A stretch of 34,146 bases of DNA, taken from Candidatus Scalindua arabica. GTDB lineage: Bacteria > Planctomycetota > Brocadiia > Brocadiales > Scalinduaceae. The stretch lies in NCBI GenBank assembly GCA_018263435.1, contig JAANXD010000093.1, positions 1 to 34,146 on the forward strand. Direction: 5' to 3'. A program made the translations under genes and the position numbers. The notes under the pieces were generated by a model that was given only the letters and a program-made list of their open reading frames with translations, did no database searches and was not told the origin of the DNA. Each line of letters begins with the position of its first letter. Positions within the stretch are counted from its first letter, which is position 1. This document shows positions 32,557 through 34,146 of the stretch, in pieces.

Positions 32557-32846
32557 TGAATATGTTTAACCCACCCCATCCAGGTGAATTTATCAAAGAA
32601 GTTTTTCTTGAACCGTATGGTATTAGTTATCGTACTGTTGCCGCAAAGTTAAAGGTGTCTCCATCAACATTTCATCGTTTGATAAAAAAACAAAGCAATA
32701 TTACACCGGAAATGGCTTTACGTCTTTCCAAAACTTTAGGACGCTCGCCGGAAAGTTGGTTAATTATGCAAGACAATTATAATTTGTGGCAGGCAAAACA
32801 AAATTTAAACATTGATGAAGTAGAAAAATTGACCATACCTGCCTAA
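32556..32846 (+). CDS. higA: HigA-type antitoxin in cassette 2
   Basis: This 96-residue HTH protein starts MNMFNPPHPGEFIKEVFLEPYGISYRTVAAKLKVSPSTFHRLIKKQSNITPEMALRLSKTLGRSPESW. It shares the NPPHPGE, ITPEMALRL and LW segments with the chromosomal HigA at 15030-15332. Its stop codon lies inside the R'' box of attC 2, which leaves almost no spacer and is usual for integron cassettes. Autoregulation of higBA is likely. Confidence 0.93.
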   Translation: MNMFNPPHPGEFIKEVFLEPYGISYRTVAAKLKVSPSTFHRLIKKQSNITPEMALRLSKTLGRSPESWLIMQDNYNLWQAKQNLNIDEVEKLTIPA

Positions 32847-32965
32847 TAATCGCATGAAGCCAACCACCAATAACTATGCGGTTTAATATTTATTGAGGCT
32901 GCCGCTTCAAACCTCTCTTGCAAGCATTATGCACAGGTGGTGGTTGCTTATGCGTAACGTTATGC
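32841..32965 (+). other. attC site 2 (end of cassette 2)
   Basis: R'' GCCTAAT (32841-32847) and R' GTTATGC (32959-32965). The inner arms are AAGCCAACCACC and GGTGGTTGCTT, as in attC 1, and the central loop is closely related. Length 125 bp. The R'' box is complementary, with one mismatch, to the R' that precedes cassette 2 (GTTAGGC). Confidence 0.85.
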
Positions 32966-32987
32966 TAATAAATAATTGGATATATGT

Positions 32988-33290
32988 ATGACAAATCACA
33001 TTCAAATTGGAAAATCAATTGTTAAAAACTACTCAGATTATGCAACAACAAAAACTATTGATGATAGAACTGAATATTTCCCTACACTAATAGTAATTAT
33101 CAAAGGAATTATTGAATCTGATACTGATAAAAAAGAGCAAATAGAAATAGAAAAAGTTCTTATAGATTTTGCAAAAGAGCTTTATATCAAATCATGGATA
33201 AAACATGCGATAGAAGATGAAGATAGTCCAGATTTAGATCAGGAAAAAGAAGCTGCCATTAGTGAATTTGAACATTATTATTATGGATGA
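32988..33290 (+). CDS. Cassette 3 protein, unknown function
   Basis: The start is the ATG at 32988 (MTNHIQIGKSIVKNYSDY), not the TTG upstream at 32976, which gives 100 residues. It is an acidic, helical protein ending FEHYYYG, with no signal peptide or known motif. It lies between attC 2 and attC 3 and so is the only gene of cassette 3. Cassette genes of unknown function are common. I do not recognise this one. Confidence 0.75.
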   Translation: MTNHIQIGKSIVKNYSDYATTKTIDDRTEYFPTLIVIIKGIIESDTDKKEQIEIEKVLIDFAKELYIKSWIKHAIEDEDSPDLDQEKEAAISEFEHYYYG

Positions 33291-33297
33291 TATCAAA

Positions 33298-33425
33298 GCA
33301 TAACCAATCGCTGAAGCTAACCCCTCTATCATGTGCGATTCTTGAGTTTTTCGATCCTTTGTTAATTTTTATTATTTTTCATAGTTTTATTGGCTAAGCG
33401 GGTTAGCTTACTTCAGTCGTTAGGC
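33298..33425 (+). other. attC site 3 (end of cassette 3)
   Basis: R'' GCATAAC (33298-33304) and R' GTTAGGC (33419-33425). The inner arms AAGCTAACCC and GGGTTAGCTT pair perfectly over 10 bp. R'' is exactly complementary to the R' that precedes cassette 3 (GTTATGC). Length 128 bp. Confidence 0.88.
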
Positions 33426-33435
33426 GAGAAGAAAT

Positions 33436-33984
33436 ATGATCGATCTCACAAAAGAACAAATAGACTGTGCTCTCCTGCGAGTCGAAGATGGATTGAGAAA
33501 GTATCTTTCATTGCAAGATAGCCTGGAAAATGTCGATGTATCGAAAGATCAAGATTTTCAAAAACGATTCAATCATTTCTATCGCATACGAAGAAATAGA
33601 AACTGGCAGTCACAGTTTTATAAGTTGCTCCAAGAAAAAAAGAAAAAAGGAGTTGCATTCGCATATGCACTCAAGACAATAAATAGAAACACCGGAAGGC
33701 TAGAGGCTTCGTTTGCAAGCAAGCTCGTCGCAACAATTCATCCCGATAAGCCAGTTATTGATAAATTTGTTCTCGACAATGCAGATCTTAAATTGCCATA
33801 TTCGTCTGCAAATGACAGGGAAGCCAAAATACTATCTGTCTATAATCTGTTACAGAAAAGAATTGAGGACTTTCTAATAACAGAAAACGGAGCGTATCTC
33901 GTAAGGAGATTTAGAGAAAAGTATCCAAAAGAGAAAATCACTAATATGAAGATGGCGGATCTTGTGTTATGGCAAGCCAGATAA
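33436..33984 (+). CDS. Cassette 4 protein, unknown function
   Basis: This 182-residue protein starts MIDLTKEQIDCALLRVEDGLRKYLSLQ. It has a basic middle (RIRRNRNWQSQFYKLLQEKKKKG) and a segment GRLEASFASKLVATIHPDKPVIDKFVLDNADLKLP. The last segment resembles proteins that pair ASFASKL with a following DxxV, seen in accessory-region and cassette proteins, but no catalytic motif is recognisable. It begins 11 bp after the R' of attC 3 and ends just before the R'' of attC 4, which is how cassette genes are packed. No function is assigned. Confidence 0.8.
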   Translation: MIDLTKEQIDCALLRVEDGLRKYLSLQDSLENVDVSKDQDFQKRFNHFYRIRRNRNWQSQFYKLLQEKKKKGVAFAYALKTINRNTGRLEASFASKLVATIHPDKPVIDKFVLDNADLKLPYSSANDREAKILSVYNLLQKRIEDFLITENGAYLVRRFREKYPKEKITNMKMADLVLWQAR

Positions 33985-33987
33985 ATC

Positions 33988-34113
33988 ACCTGACAAGACA
34001 TGAAGCTAACCGCCAAACTAACCATGCTTTTCAAGAATATTCCTGACTTTCTTTCTACAGCTTCTTTGATATCATATCATTCGAACAGAGGTAACTTGCG
34101 ATTCACGTTAAAC
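33988..34113 (+). other. attC site 4 (end of cassette 4)
   Basis: R'' ACCTGAC (33988-33994) and R' GTTAAAC (34107-34113). The left inner arm GAAGCTAACCGCC matches that of attC 3, but the right arm (GGTAACTT) has lost bases. Length 126 bp. A further cassette should start at 34108 and run out of the window. Confidence 0.65.
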
Positions 34114-34146
34114 AACAGATTGAAACCAATGAACAAAAAGCAAAAA

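Noticed and set aside
1-34146. CRISPR arrays, rRNA, tRNA genes
   Set aside because: I looked for regularly spaced direct repeats, conserved rRNA segments and tRNA-like T-loop sequences and saw none. The attC sites are similar to one another but are not CRISPR repeats, since each follows a separate gene.

Overview
The window is bacterial, Gram-negative and low in GC. It carries lipoproteins, outer-membrane and periplasmic beta-propeller proteins, a single-haem cytochrome-like lipoprotein, siroheme-decarboxylase (Ahb-type) genes, a NikR nickel module and two cobalamin riboswitches. These point to an anaerobic, metal- and haem-rich environmental bacterium. A planctomycete of the Brocadiales (anammox) type fits best, but this is inference: there is no rRNA or other decisive marker in the window.

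Layout. 1-636: non-coding, with a roughly 290-bp element bounded by perfect 21-bp inverted repeats. 637-2992: a receiver protein and a hybrid histidine kinase. 3259-5051: a small membrane protein, then argG. 5319-7452 (minus): a 62-residue protein, a c-type haem lipoprotein and a ChaN-like lipoprotein with a PDZ domain. 7594-9242 (minus): a type II restriction-modification pair with an XhoI/PaeR7I-like nuclease. 9465-9869 (minus): HicAB. 10066-11271 (minus): an eight-bladed propeller built from exact 40-residue repeats. 11347-14913 (minus): hisD, hisC, a PaREP1/HEPN-like gene and hisB. 15030-15622 (minus): HigBA. 15778-19034: a small barrel-like protein (minus), then an RNase HII-like gene, asd and a 5'-truncated acetolactate decarboxylase. 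19135-19323 (minus): ferredoxin.

19573-24719 is the most unusual chromosomal part. A good promoter is followed by a cobalamin riboswitch with its own intrinsic terminator. About 180 bp further on is a second cobalamin riboswitch, and then an outer-membrane protein with a coiled coil, a Cys/His ribbon-like motif and a predicted barrel. Next come a secreted YVTN propeller and a secreted fusion of a NosL-like copper-site domain to an S41 protease that appears to lack PDZ. 24812-28375: an ankyrin lipoprotein, an unknown membrane protein, a NikR-linked metal transporter with a clear NikR-type palindrome, and YajQ. 28433-30863 (minus): AhbB- and AhbA-like siroheme decarboxylase subunits behind an iron-sulfur protein with PCP_red and sulfite-reductase-like parts.

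From about 31700 to the right edge the window enters a mobile integron cassette array. Four attC sites of 124-128 bp each follow a plus-strand cassette: a solitary HigA, a HigBA pair and two unknown proteins. No integrase is visible. The left edge of the array abuts a broken REP-type transposase fused to a broken antitoxin-like gene, so the array is integrase-less (CALIN-like) within this window. It continues past the right edge.

Short dispersed intergenic repeats occur between many genes. They sit at the truncation of budA and inside the his cluster.
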